A stretch of DNA of 64,000 bases from Methanomassiliicoccus sp. (GTDB taxonomy: Archaea; Thermoplasmatota; Thermoplasmata; Methanomassiliicoccales; Methanomassiliicoccaceae), in contig JAAYAX010000008.1 of the NCBI GenBank assembly GCA_012719175.1, positions 62,001-126,000 on the forward strand, written 5' to 3'. A model generated the notes under the pieces. The model made no database searches. It was given only the letters and a program-made list of their open reading frames with translations, and was not told where the DNA came from. The position numbers were made by a program, and so were the translations under genes. Each line of letters starts with the position of its first letter. Within the stretch, counting starts at the first letter, position 1. This document shows positions 1 through 7,673 of this stretch, piece after piece.

Positions 1-247
1 GCCCGATGTCATTGTCCCCCACCATTCCCAGCAGCTCGTCACCATCCATCACTAGGACCAGGCTGCTGTTCTTCTCGGTCATCTCGTTCAGGACGTCCTC
101 CAATGAACCGTCGCTCGGTAACCTGGGAGGGTCTCCTCTCATGAAGGCTTTCACCTTCGGCGTCTCATCCTCCTCCATCATTTCTTGCATGGCAATACCT
201 TCGGAACCGGAGGGATATAGCCTTGCGGGTGCTTCAATCTCTTTCAT
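1..247 (-). CDS. CBS-domain protein, partial (C-terminus beyond window edge)
   Basis: About 82 residues are visible, read leftward from an ATG at 245-247 to the edge. The run MTEKNSSLVLVMDGDELLG, followed by MVGDNDIG, is typical of one half of a CBS domain (a helix, then a beta-alpha turn ending in G-x-x-x-x-x-D). CBS pairs usually bind adenine nucleotides or SAM and regulate an attached or partner protein. The N-terminal 25 residues are not recognised. An in-frame ATG at 188-190 is an alternative start. It is divergent from the GGPP synthase gene. The CBS call is fair; the role is unknown because the rest of the protein is missing. Confidence 0.6.
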   Translation of the reverse strand, partial: MKEIEAPARLYPSGSEGIAMQEMMEEDETPKVKAFMRGDPPRLPSDGSLEDVLNEMTEKNSSLVLVMDGDELLGMVGDNDIG

Positions 248-385
248 GAGGTCTCAGACCGCCCTTGGATCCTGAGATGGACAAAGCCAACCGAGGCGTG
301 TGCCGTCTTGGAGGACGCTGATACCTTTCATTTCTATTTCGCCAGGCCAATAACGATTAAGTAATCCCTCCGTATTATCTCGCGC

Positions 386-1354
386 ATGGCAAGCTGGGAC
401 GCTCATATAAAGGACGAGCTCCGCCTTGTAGAAGAGGAGATCGTGAGGAGCGCCAGCTCGAGGCAGCCCCTTCTCAGAGAGATCGCCATGCACGTCATCC
501 AGGGGGGCGGCAAGAGGCTGCGGCCTGGAGTCGCTCTTCTCTCCTTCCGCGCTGTGGGAGGGGAGGACACCGGAAGCGTGATCAAGGTCTCCGCCGGGGT
601 CGAGCTTATTCACTCTGCCACTCTCATTCATGATGACATAAATGACGGTTCGGACACCCGACGGGGCCGCATCGCCGCTTACAAGAGATACGGGATCCAG
701 AACGCCATCATCACTGGTGACTTCCTGTTCGTCCAGGGGTTCCGTTTGGGTGCTTCCCACGATAGCCGGGAGATCGTGGAAATTGTGGCTGATGCCTGTA
801 GCGCCATGGCCGAGAGCGAGATCCTGCAGCTGGATGTCGAGCGGGATTCCAGCTTGCCCTTGGAGACGTACATGAGCATCATCGACGGTAAGACCGCTCG
901 ACCCATAATGGCGAGCGCGATGGTGGGAGCTTATTTCGGCAAGGGTTCGGTTGACCAGATAGATGCTCTGGGAAAGTACGGGCTGAACATAGGCTATGCG
1001 TTCCAGATCGTGGACGACATCCTGGACATCGATGGTAAGGAGACTGCCATCGGGAAACCGCTGGGAATGGACATAATGGACAGCAAGGCCAACCTTCCCC
1101 TGATGATCGCCATGCATGGGAAGGGAAAGGAGAGCGAACGCATCCGGGAGATCTTCAGCGCGCCCAAGAAAACAAAGGAAGAGGTCGATGAGGCCCTGGC
1201 CTTGGTGCGTTCCAGCGGAGCTGTGGATGAGGCCAGGAAGAATGCGGCGGCCTTCAGGGACAAGGCCTTGAGCTCCCTGGATGAGATACCTTCTTCCAAG
1301 TACCGCGACAGCCTGAGGGAGCTGGCGGCCACGGTGCTGGAGCGTAGTAACTGA
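386..1354 (+). CDS. idsA: Geranylgeranyl diphosphate synthase (polyprenyl synthetase family)
   Basis: This enzyme extends allylic diphosphates with IPP to make the C20 (possibly C15) chain of archaeal ether lipids. It shows GGKRLRP at residues 41-47, a first aspartate-rich motif DDIND at 83-87 followed by DTRRG, and a second DDILD at 210-214. These aspartates bind the magnesium-diphosphate of the substrates. The length of 322 residues is normal for the family. The start is the ATG in a short window after an AT-rich tract at about 351-362. Its stop overlaps the start of the next gene by one base (TGATG), so it is translationally coupled to a geranylgeranyl reductase, which fits a lipid operon. 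Product chain length cannot be read reliably from sequence alone. Confidence 0.93.
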   Translation: MASWDAHIKDELRLVEEEIVRSASSRQPLLREIAMHVIQGGGKRLRPGVALLSFRAVGGEDTGSVIKVSAGVELIHSATLIHDDINDGSDTRRGRIAAYKRYGIQNAIITGDFLFVQGFRLGASHDSREIVEIVADACSAMAESEILQLDVERDSSLPLETYMSIIDGKTARPIMASAMVGAYFGKGSVDQIDALGKYGLNIGYAFQIVDDILDIDGKETAIGKPLGMDIMDSKANLPLMIAMHGKGKESERIREIFSAPKKTKEEVDEALALVRSSGAVDEARKNAAAFRDKALSSLDEIPSSKYRDSLRELAATVLERSN

Positions 1355-2436
1355 TGAACACCGACTATGATGTGGTCGTAGTGGGAGCAGGGCCGGCAGG
1401 CAGCACCACGGCCGAGTACGCCGCCCTCGGAGGGGCCCGGGTACTGGTCCTGGAAAGGAAGAAGGCGGTGGGGGAGCCAGTAGCGTGCGGGGAGTTCCTT
1501 CCCTCGACCGAGGAGGTCAAGGCCATAATCCCCAAGGCCGATGATCTGCACCCCCTTTTCGAGGTACCCTCCAACTTGATCTCCAGGCCCATGGAGACGT
1601 TCCGCATCTACTCACCCCGGGATCGCCCCTGGAACATCCCCTTCGATGGATACACAACGGACAGGGACCGCTTTGACAAGCACCTCGCGTCCAAGGCCCA
1701 GAAGGCCGGGGCCACCGTGCTCACCGATGCTCTGGTGACCTCGGTGCAGGGGAACGAGGTCAGGACGCGGGACGAGGTATATCGGGCGAAGGTCATCGTG
1801 GGAGCGGACGGCCCGGTATCTCGGGTGGCCAAGGGCCTTGGCCTCCCGCCCAACAAGGAGCTGTACCCTGCGGTGACCCAGCAGGCCGTGGGAGACTTCG
1901 AGCCGGTCATGGAGATGCACTTCGGGATCGCCCCTGGAGCATATGCCTGGGTGTTGCCCAAGGCGAAGGGCGCCAATGTGGGGGCGGGGATCTCCCCGAG
2001 ATGGGCCAAGAAGAGGGCGGGAGACTACTTCCAGGACTTCGTTAGGACCAGGAAATTGGAGACCGTGGGGAGGATGATGGGCAAGTACGTTCCCTCCAGC
2101 GGGCCCATCGCCCGGTCGTGCACCGAGGACGGCATGCTGGTAGGCGATGCTGCCGGCCATGTGATAGCAGTAAACGGCGGAGGGGTCCCCATCGCCATGA
2201 TATGCGGGCGCCTTGCAGGCCGGGTGGCCGCGGAACGCGTCAACAAAGGAACACCGCTATCCCGCTACGAAGAGCTGTGCAGGGACCAAGTGTACAAACC
2301 CCTGCGGACCGCGGTCCACACTCAATGGCTGGCCTCCTTCTTCTTTGGGAGCGCCCGGCGCCTGGAGTTCTCCATGATGGTCCTGGGAGAGAGGAGGATG
2401 GGTAACATCCTCAGGTGCAGGCCTTCATTCCCGTGA
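1354..2436 (+). CDS. Geranylgeranyl reductase family flavoprotein (digeranylgeranylglycerophospholipid reductase type)
   Basis: An FAD enzyme expected to saturate the double bonds of geranylgeranyl chains in archaeal membrane lipids. The N-terminus has the dinucleotide-binding motif GAGPAG (residues 11-16) and the ERKKAVGEPVACGE region typical of the family. A second FAD motif, LVGDAAGHV, lies near residue 260. At 360 residues it is of ordinary length. It starts one base inside the stop of the GGPP synthase gene. Its last 12 bases overlap the 3' end of convergent nob1. A second family member lies at 47016-48197, so substrate division between the two is open. Confidence 0.9.
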   Translation: MNTDYDVVVVGAGPAGSTTAEYAALGGARVLVLERKKAVGEPVACGEFLPSTEEVKAIIPKADDLHPLFEVPSNLISRPMETFRIYSPRDRPWNIPFDGYTTDRDRFDKHLASKAQKAGATVLTDALVTSVQGNEVRTRDEVYRAKVIVGADGPVSRVAKGLGLPPNKELYPAVTQQAVGDFEPVMEMHFGIAPGAYAWVLPKAKGANVGAGISPRWAKKRAGDYFQDFVRTRKLETVGRMMGKYVPSSGPIARSCTEDGMLVGDAAGHVIAVNGGGVPIAMICGRLAGRVAAERVNKGTPLSRYEELCRDQVYKPLRTAVHTQWLASFFFGSARRLEFSMMVLGERRMGNILRCRPSFP

Positions 2437-2901
2437 CCGGAAGGAGCGCAGCGCGCTGCCGCAGACGGGACAGTCAGGGTGGTTCTCATCCCATACTTTA
2501 CGGCAGCCGGTGCACCGGTACTTCCACTTTACTACCTCTTTTATCTCTTTCAACCCCACTCCCATATGCTTCACACCCATGACCCTGGCGACGTTCTGAA
2601 TGGAGTAGTCATCGGTAAGCAAGAAGGCCTTGATCTCTGCCGCCAGTGCCAGGACCTCCACGTCAGTGGGGGACAGCCTTGCATCGTCCCCTGTCCTCCG
2701 TGCCGCCTCCCTTACCTCCTCGACAGCGGCGGGACCGGGCGAGGAGACGTTCAGAAGGTCCTCCCAGTACCGGAGCCTTGGGTCATTGTACTTGCGCAGC
2801 TCCCGCAATACCCCTGGGGTCACATGCACCTCTCCTGGAGGAAGGTCCTGCATGGAGAACAGTGCCGAGGTGTCTAGAACGTATCGCACGAACGCACACA
2901 T
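2425..2901 (-). CDS. nob1: Nob1-like rRNA maturation endonuclease (PIN domain plus zinc ribbon)
   Basis: Nob1 cleaves the 3' end of pre-16S rRNA during small-subunit maturation. The start at 2901 gives 158 residues beginning MCAFVRYVLDTSALF, with the first PIN acidic residue in LDTSALF. Later acidic residues lie in SPTDVEVLALA and LLTDDYSIQN. The C-terminus is a four-cysteine zinc ribbon (CTGC and CPVC pairs). A longer in-frame start at 2961 is disfavoured because it would place the coding region across the TATA-like element and inverted repeat at 2921-2945. The 3' end overlaps the convergent reductase gene by 12 bases. Confidence 0.9.
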   Translation of the reverse strand: MCAFVRYVLDTSALFSMQDLPPGEVHVTPGVLRELRKYNDPRLRYWEDLLNVSSPGPAAVEEVREAARRTGDDARLSPTDVEVLALAAEIKAFLLTDDYSIQNVARVMGVKHMGVGLKEIKEVVKWKYRCTGCRKVWDENHPDCPVCGSALRSFRSRE

Positions 2902-2920
2902 GTCGCAGGGCCGACAAATA

Positions 2921-2945
2921 GGTTCGTAACCGTAATATACGAACC
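2921..2945. promoter_or_regulatory. Inverted repeat around a shared divergent TATA box
   Basis: Perfect 8-bp arms GGTTCGTA (2921-2928) and TACGAACC (2938-2945) flank a 9-bp centre containing the AT-rich TAATATAC. That element is about 25 bp from the ATG at 2961, implying leaderless transcription rightward. It is about 35 bp from the nob1 start at 2901, implying a short leader leftward. The symmetry suggests a regulator site covering a bidirectional promoter. Promoter function is inferred from spacing only. Confidence 0.55.
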
Positions 2946-2960
2946 CGATAATGCCGTACA

Positions 2961-3212
2961 ATGCAACGCATAACGGTCGATCAGGAGGTCATTGATTTCA
3001 TCTTGCATAACAAGAGGGACTACAGGGTCTCCACCTCCTGCTCTGGACCGGTGATCGTCCCTACAACAGTGAAACCACCCAAGGATACCGATCTCAAGGT
3101 AAAGGTGGGGCAGAACACGCTTTACATCTCCAGGGTACAGGCCAGATATATCGATAGGGTCACTCCCGATATGCTCGATGAGACTAGGCTGGAAAGCTGC
3201 TCGCTGTTCTGA
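2961..3212 (+). CDS. Small conserved-looking protein, function unknown (83 aa)
   Basis: An 83-residue protein with no confident family. The segment from about residue 23 (RVSTSCSGPVIVP) through a hydrophobic LYISRVQARYIDRV stretch, with Cys27 and a late Cys80, faintly recalls the GCsG region of HesB/IscA-type iron-sulfur carriers. The similarity is weak and the usual C-terminal CxC is absent. Codon use matches its neighbours. The ATG lies about 25 bp from the TATA-like element in the divergent nob1 promoter, so the message may be leaderless. Its 3' end overlaps the convergent PP-loop gene by 29 bases. The coding call is good; function is unassigned. Confidence 0.7.
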   Translation: MQRITVDQEVIDFILHNKRDYRVSTSCSGPVIVPTTVKPPKDTDLKVKVGQNTLYISRVQARYIDRVTPDMLDETRLESCSLF

Positions 3213-3834
3213 GGGGGACGGCCTCTTCAGCCGCGCGGCGCGCCACCGATTCTAGGTCCAATCTCTCCTCCTGAGCCCTCATCAGATCGGGCGTGGTAAT
3301 GGTAGCTGGACGGTAGGGCACCAAGTTGCAGGGATTGGACCTCCTTATCGATATCTCATAGGTGCCGATGCGTCTGGCGATGCTCTCGATCTCCAGCTTG
3401 TCCAGGCCGATCAGGGGCCTCAGCACGGGGAAGCCCAGGCCGGCCTGCTCTGAGACCAGGTTGTGGAGGGTCTGGGAGGCTACCTGCCCTAGGGATTCCC
3501 CGGTTACGACCGCGTCGGCACCGATCCTCCGCGCCACGTTCCTGGCCACCTTGAGCATGGTGCGCTTGCACAGGACGCACTGGAGGTTGCGCTGGCAACG
3601 TTCGTATATCTGAAGCTGGCTCGGACCATGCGGAGCGGTGTAAAGCTCCACCCTGCGTCCCAGCGTTCTCTCCAATTGCGCTGAGAGGTCCATCACCTTG
3701 CCGAGGTCCGTATCATCGCAGTAAGGCCGGTTGTCCATGTGTAGGAGCACCAGGTCCGCTCCGCTCCTTCCCATCGAGTATGCGGCTACTGGGGAGTCGA
3801 TACCTCCAGACAATAGGCAGACGACCTTTACCAT
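3184..3834 (-). CDS. ThiI-type PP-loop ATPase domain protein without THUMP domain
   Basis: This protein carries the PP-loop motif SGGIDSPVA at residues 9-17, the signature of ThiI-type tRNA 4-thiouridine (s4U8) sulfurtransferases, which adenylate the target uridine. The Cys pair in CVLCKRTM and the later VTGESLGQVASQT block also match the ThiI catalytic domain. At 216 residues it holds only that domain: the usual N-terminal ferredoxin-like and THUMP RNA-binding domains are absent, and so is a C-terminal rhodanese. RNA recognition may therefore come from another protein. It is the last gene of a leftward series and overlaps the convergent 83-aa gene by 29 bases. Confidence 0.82.
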   Translation of the reverse strand: MVKVVCLLSGGIDSPVAAYSMGRSGADLVLLHMDNRPYCDDTDLGKVMDLSAQLERTLGRRVELYTAPHGPSQLQIYERCQRNLQCVLCKRTMLKVARNVARRIGADAVVTGESLGQVASQTLHNLVSEQAGLGFPVLRPLIGLDKLEIESIARRIGTYEISIRRSNPCNLVPYRPATITTPDLMRAQEERLDLESVARRAAEEAVPLRTASSFPA

Positions 3835-3884
3835 GGGTACCGTCCTGTTCTTTCGTGACCTACACCGATCTCAAGAAAAATGGA

Positions 3885-4061
3885 TCAGTTGTTGAAGCGA
3901 GGTACGTCCTGAACGAATCCGGGATAGTTGACCTCTTCTTCCTCACCCTCATCGGACTCCATGACCATGGAGAACAATACGTTCAGGACCTCTCTCATCT
4001 GCTTCATCTCGTTCTTGAGCTCATTGATCTCACGGATGAGGTCTTCGTTGTTCTTGGTCAT
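3885..4061 (-). CDS. Small acidic coiled-coil protein, function unknown (58 aa)
   Basis: Starts at an ATG preceded by AGGTGG a few bases upstream, giving 58 residues beginning MTKNNEDLIREIN. The first half is a heptad-like amphipathic helix (INELKNEMKQMREVLNVLF). The second half is very acidic, with an ESDEGEEEE run, and ends FVQDVPRFNN. It lies between csl4 and the PP-loop gene on the same strand. Small acidic helical proteins near exosome genes are plausible RNA-machinery partners, but nothing in the sequence proves that. Confidence 0.6.
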   Translation of the reverse strand: MTKNNEDLIREINELKNEMKQMREVLNVLFSMVMESDEGEEEEVNYPGFVQDVPRFNN

Positions 4062-4174
4062 GTTCCACCTGTTGGCGACTAATACTGACCATTGATATAA
4101 GCATATTCCCGGCCATACCAAAGAGGTGCTGGACATGCAAAAGGGCGTCCAGGCAGATGTTGGTGGATGGTGTT

Positions 4175-4732
4175 TCAGAAGTTTATGTCGCCGTAATCGT
4201 CGGCGACCTTGCGGTTCTCCACGCGCTCGCACGGCTCGCACCTGAGCGCCTTGCCATGAACGCTGAGAGGGGCGCGGCACTTACGGCATGATGCCTTGAC
4301 CACTCCGAAGTGAGGCTCCTGCGTTGACAGCTGGACCGAGGGCTTGGTCTGGATGACCTTTGCCCGGATCAGGTCCCCCGGGCGGAACTCCCTGCCTACT
4401 TCCTGAACGTAGTCCGAGGACAGCTTGGAGATGTGGATGGTCGCGGAGGTGTCTCCGGTGATGTCCCTATCCTTGCCTTCCGCGGCAAATATCTCGCATA
4501 TGGCCATGCTCGCACGGACATCGGTTATCCTGCAGAACACGCTGTCCCCGTTCTTCAACACCACCAGGGGGTTCTTGGGGGTCACCTTGGCTAGCTTCTC
4601 CTCCTGGTCCAGTTCCAGGTCTCCCGCGAGACTAGCAAGTATCTTGCCATCGTTCTCGTAAGTGCCCTCTGCGGGCATGTACTCCTCGGCGACCGCTACT
4701 TCGTCACCGGGAAAAACCGTCTTCTTGGTCAT
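4175..4732 (-). CDS. csl4: Exosome RNA-binding cap subunit Csl4
   Basis: Csl4 forms part of the RNA-binding cap of the archaeal exosome, which degrades and tails RNA 3'-5'. The N-terminal domain (FPGDEVAVAEEYMPAEGTY) is followed by an S1 fold (GDSVFCRITDVRASMAICEI to FRPGDLIRAKVIQ). A C-terminal zinc ribbon has cysteines in CRKC and CEPC. The start at 4732 was chosen because it overlaps the upstream methylase stop as ATGA, a coupling signal; an upstream in-frame ATG at 4756 lies inside that gene. It gives 185 residues, normal for the family. Confidence 0.93.
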   Translation of the reverse strand: MTKKTVFPGDEVAVAEEYMPAEGTYENDGKILASLAGDLELDQEEKLAKVTPKNPLVVLKNGDSVFCRITDVRASMAICEIFAAEGKDRDITGDTSATIHISKLSSDYVQEVGREFRPGDLIRAKVIQTKPSVQLSTQEPHFGVVKASCRKCRAPLSVHGKALRCEPCERVENRKVADDYGDINF

Positions 4733-5337
4733 TTTGTCACTTCCGATGATATGCACAACAGCACAACTTCGATCTCTTTCTTCTTCCTGTCGTGGAACTC
4801 GAACAGATGAGGAATCTCGAATTTATAGCTTTTATGGAAGAATATTCTCGCGTCCATGGCCCGGATCATTCCCTCTAGGAAGTCCAGGGTCCGGGCGTTG
4901 TGAAGGGAGTACGCCCGGGGAGCGATCCTCAGAGCCGTCTCCAGGAACGGACGGTCTGCGTTACGGCGCTGGGCCCCGAAGGGAGGGTTCATTATGACAG
5001 TGTCCGCTCTCAGGTCCGCGTCCCTGATGTCCATGTTAAAAAGTTCCACGTTAACCCCTGACTCCTCGACGTTTCGCTGGGCGTCCTCTATGGCATGGGG
5101 GTCCACGTCGATGCCCGTCACCGACTCCGCACCGAGGAGAGCGGCCCCGATGGAAAGGATGCCCCCTCCGCAGCCCAGATCGACCACTTTCCTTCCTTCC
5201 ACATCGCCATAGGAGTGGGCGGTGTAGAGCATGTCCGCAGCTATCGTCGCCGGTGTTGAATATTGCTCCAGGTCCGGCCGGGGTCGGCTGTGGGGGGTCA
5301 CGCGCTGCAGGGCCCGCTCCAATTCTTTCTTCTTCAT
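4729..5337 (-). CDS. METTL5-type RNA N6-adenine methyltransferase
   Basis: A class I SAM methyltransferase with motif I VVDLGCGGGILSIGA, an acidic GIDVDP after strand 2, and the catalytic NPPFG motif of N6-adenine methylases (NPPFGAQRRNADRPFL). Small single-domain archaeal proteins of this type are orthologous to METTL5, which methylates one adenine of small-subunit rRNA. The length of 202 residues fits. Its stop overlaps the csl4 start by four bases. A 4-base gap separates it from the HTH-CBS gene, so the three genes are very likely one transcript. The rRNA substrate is inferred from the family. Confidence 0.87.
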   Translation of the reverse strand: MKKKELERALQRVTPHSRPRPDLEQYSTPATIAADMLYTAHSYGDVEGRKVVDLGCGGGILSIGAALLGAESVTGIDVDPHAIEDAQRNVEESGVNVELFNMDIRDADLRADTVIMNPPFGAQRRNADRPFLETALRIAPRAYSLHNARTLDFLEGMIRAMDARIFFHKSYKFEIPHLFEFHDRKKKEIEVVLLCISSEVTK

Positions 5338-5341
5338 GATT

Positions 5342-5974
5342 TCAGTGCAGCCCCAGGTCCAGGAAGTCAGCGCTGGTTAGTATCCCGATGATCGTGCCGC
5401 GCCTTGTGACCAGGACCGCCTCCTCACGTTGCAGGTGCAGGGATGCCAGCTCTATGGGGGTGTCCTCTGCCAATATGGGGAAGGGGGGCTCCATGATGGA
5501 GTCCACCTTGGTCTGCATGACATCATCGTAGGACATGCGCTGATTCCTCGTCTGCTCAATGGTGTAATCGCGTATACGGTCGTCGGTCACTCCGCCCACG
5601 ATGCGTTCTCCGACCATCACCGGCAGCTGGGTGAAACGCCCTTTCATCATTTTGTCCACCGCCTCCGCCAGGGTGGCCTCGGGTGTGATCGATATCACTC
5701 CCCGCGTGGCCAGGTCCCCCACGGTGAAGCGGGCTCCGGTGTTCTTCCCCTCCAACGCCCTCTTCTTTAGGATCCCTTCGAAAGCATTGAAGATCTTGCA
5801 TACGTTGTCGTAGGAAGGATCTATGCTCCCTTTCTCGATCTTGGCTATAAGCGATTGAGACACTCCCGCAAGCGATGCCAGCTCCCGTTGGGAAAGGTCC
5901 AGTCTCTTCCTCATTTGCCGGATCTCTGCCAGATCGGGGAGCTGCGGAACAAGGGTCAATTTCAATGACGACAT
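5342..5974 (-). CDS. HTH (XRE-type) transcriptional regulator with paired CBS domains
   Basis: Residues 15-70 form a Cro/C1-type helix-turn-helix (LSQRELASLAGVSQSLIAKIE). Two CBS domains follow, from about 83-140 (FTVGDLATRGVISITPEATL) and 150-210. HTH-CBS proteins of this layout are widespread in archaea and are thought to respond to adenine nucleotides or SAM; the ligand here is unknown. It is the first gene of the methylase-csl4 operon. A TATA-like CTATAAGA lies near 6020, about 45 bp upstream of the ATG, so it may control its own operon. Confidence 0.85.
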   Translation of the reverse strand: MSSLKLTLVPQLPDLAEIRQMRKRLDLSQRELASLAGVSQSLIAKIEKGSIDPSYDNVCKIFNAFEGILKKRALEGKNTGARFTVGDLATRGVISITPEATLAEAVDKMMKGRFTQLPVMVGERIVGGVTDDRIRDYTIEQTRNQRMSYDDVMQTKVDSIMEPPFPILAEDTPIELASLHLQREEAVLVTRRGTIIGILTSADFLDLGLH

Positions 5975-6443
5975 ATACCGTCACCGTCTCCCTGCTATAC
6001 CTCGGTCATCTATATAGAATCTTATAGTAATCTAATAGGCTGATCTTTGATTACCGTAAAATTGCTTTTTTTCCCTCTGGATGTTGCGATTTAAAGCGTG
6101 ACGTCATTCTAGGAGGAATCATAGAACAGGAGGCCGCTGGAGGGGACTGCTTTTGAATGCGATTGCCCATGGTGTGACGATCATCCCTTATCAACGATGG
6201 GGGGAGTGTTTCCAAAAGAACTCATAAAAAATACCGCTACTAGATATTCATCTATTTCCAAAATATCTATATAGATGATAATTTAAACAATAAGCTCCTT
6301 GCTGAATGAAAATCTAAATATCTATTCCAAATGGAATCAAATAAATAACAACGATTAATAAATGGAGCGGTTTAAAAGGGTGAAAACCTTGCATTTGTGC
6401 AGGTGCCCTCAGGCATCCGCGGTCCATTGGCAGGTAGAATGTT
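5975..6443. other. AT-rich divergent intergenic region with two promoters
   Basis: This 469-bp region has no convincing gene. Leftward it carries a TATA-like element near 6020 for the HTH-CBS operon. Rightward, TTTAAAAG at 6371-6378 is a good TATA candidate for glutamate synthase, predicting a leader of about 45 nt and an AGGTAG ribosome site at 6432-6437. Between them lie a T7 tract (about 6066-6072), a perfect 12-bp palindrome ATCTATATAGAT (6265-6276) and the imperfect repeat ATTCC-AAAT-GGAAT. These may be regulator sites for nitrogen assimilation, but no known operator is recognised. Confidence 0.45.
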
Positions 6444-7673
6444 ATGAATATGGGGTACGACAACGACGATGGGTTCGATAGAAGGGACGATTTTCCCTTA
6501 CTTCCGAGCTTCGGGGCTCAGCGGCCACCCGGGCTCCAGTACATGATGGGCGGTTGTGGGATCGCTGGCACCATTGATGTGAACGGAGGTAAGATATCGG
6601 GCAGCACCATCACCAGCATGCTCACAACCATGAGGGAGCGCGAGAACGGCCTGGGGGCTGGATACTCGGCGTATGGGCTCTTTCCAAAGGAGTACAAGGA
6701 CCACTACTGCATGCAGTTCTTCTTCGATGACGAGGACGCGAGGATCGCCGTGGAGGAGTACCTGAAGGACCGTGGGGAGATAGTGCGAGAGGGCTCTGTG
6801 CCAACGAAGAGGGTCCGCTCCATGAGGCCTCCACTACCTAACGTCTGGCGCTATTTCTTCGATCCGCAGCCCAGGTCCAACAGGTTCGTGATACGGGACC
6901 AGTCCCCTGATGAATGCATCGTGGACATCGTTCTGGGCATAAACGGGACCATCCCCGGAGCCATGTGCGTGTCCAGTGGGAAGGACATGGCGGTGTTCAA
7001 GGGCAACGGTTACTCTTACGAGATCGCCGAGCATTATGACCTAGAGCGTTACCAGGCCTCCATGTGGCTCTCTCACTCCCGGTTCCCCACCAACTCTCCG
7101 GGGTGGTGGGCAGGTGCACATCCGATCAGCATCCTGGATTGGTCCGTTTGCCACAATGGGGAGATAACATCGTACGGGGTGAACCGAAAGCTGGTGGAGA
7201 TGAACGGCTACCGGCTGTCCCTTCTTACCGACACCGAGGTCGTCACGTATCTGTGGGACCTCCTGGTCCGCCGCCATAACCTGCCGCCTCAGGTGGCGGC
7301 GTTCGCCCTTGCTCCACGTTACTATTCGGAGATCGAACGCATGGACGAAAGAACCAGGAAGCTCGCAGAGCAGATCCGGGTCACTTACAAGGAGGCGTTC
7401 CTCAACGGACCGTTCTCCATCCTGGTGGGCAGGAGCAGGCCCGAGATCGCCATGATCGCCATGGCCGACCGCAAGAAGCTCCGGCCCCTTCTGTTCGGCC
7501 GGTCCCTGGATGGCAGCCGCTACTACGCCGTCTCCGAGGAGAGCGCGGTCCGGGTCGTGGAGGAGCAGGCCAACACCTGGGTGGGCAATCCCGGCAACCC
7601 CATGATCGCCCAGGTGGGCAAGGGCCTTGTGCGCAAAGGTACGGAAGCACCGTTCGAGGGGGTGATCAGATGA
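6444..7673 (+). CDS. gltB1: Archaeal glutamate synthase subunit 1: glutamine amidotransferase (class II)
   Basis: The amidotransferase part of glutamate synthase, releasing ammonia from glutamine for channelling to the synthase subunit. The Ntn-type catalytic cysteine is expected at Cys38 in GGCGIAG, so the first 37 residues would be a propeptide that must be removed to expose it. Conserved class II elements are visible, including SHSRFPTNS and CHNGEI. At 409 residues it matches only the N-terminal domain of bacterial GltB. The ATG at 6444 has AGGTAG upstream; Met3 at 6450 is an alternative. Its stop overlaps the next start by four bases (ATGA). Confidence 0.9.
   Translation: MNMGYDNDDGFDRRDDFPLLPSFGAQRPPGLQYMMGGCGIAGTIDVNGGKISGSTITSMLTTMRERENGLGAGYSAYGLFPKEYKDHYCMQFFFDDEDARIAVEEYLKDRGEIVREGSVPTKRVRSMRPPLPNVWRYFFDPQPRSNRFVIRDQSPDECIVDIVLGINGTIPGAMCVSSGKDMAVFKGNGYSYEIAEHYDLERYQASMWLSHSRFPTNSPGWWAGAHPISILDWSVCHNGEITSYGVNRKLVEMNGYRLSLLTDTEVVTYLWDLLVRRHNLPPQVAAFALAPRYYSEIERMDERTRKLAEQIRVTYKEAFLNGPFSILVGRSRPEIAMIAMADRKKLRPLLFGRSLDGSRYYAVSEESAVRVVEEQANTWVGNPGNPMIAQVGKGLVRKGTEAPFEGVIR

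Noticed and set aside
254-1117. A 287-codon frame antisense to GGPP synthase
   Set aside because: It mirrors a gene with intact aspartate-rich motifs; no domain is recognisable in the antisense frame.
2901-2961. Longer Nob1 with 20 extra N-terminal residues
   Set aside because: The extension would be encoded by the shared promoter and inverted repeat; the PIN domain begins right after the later ATG.
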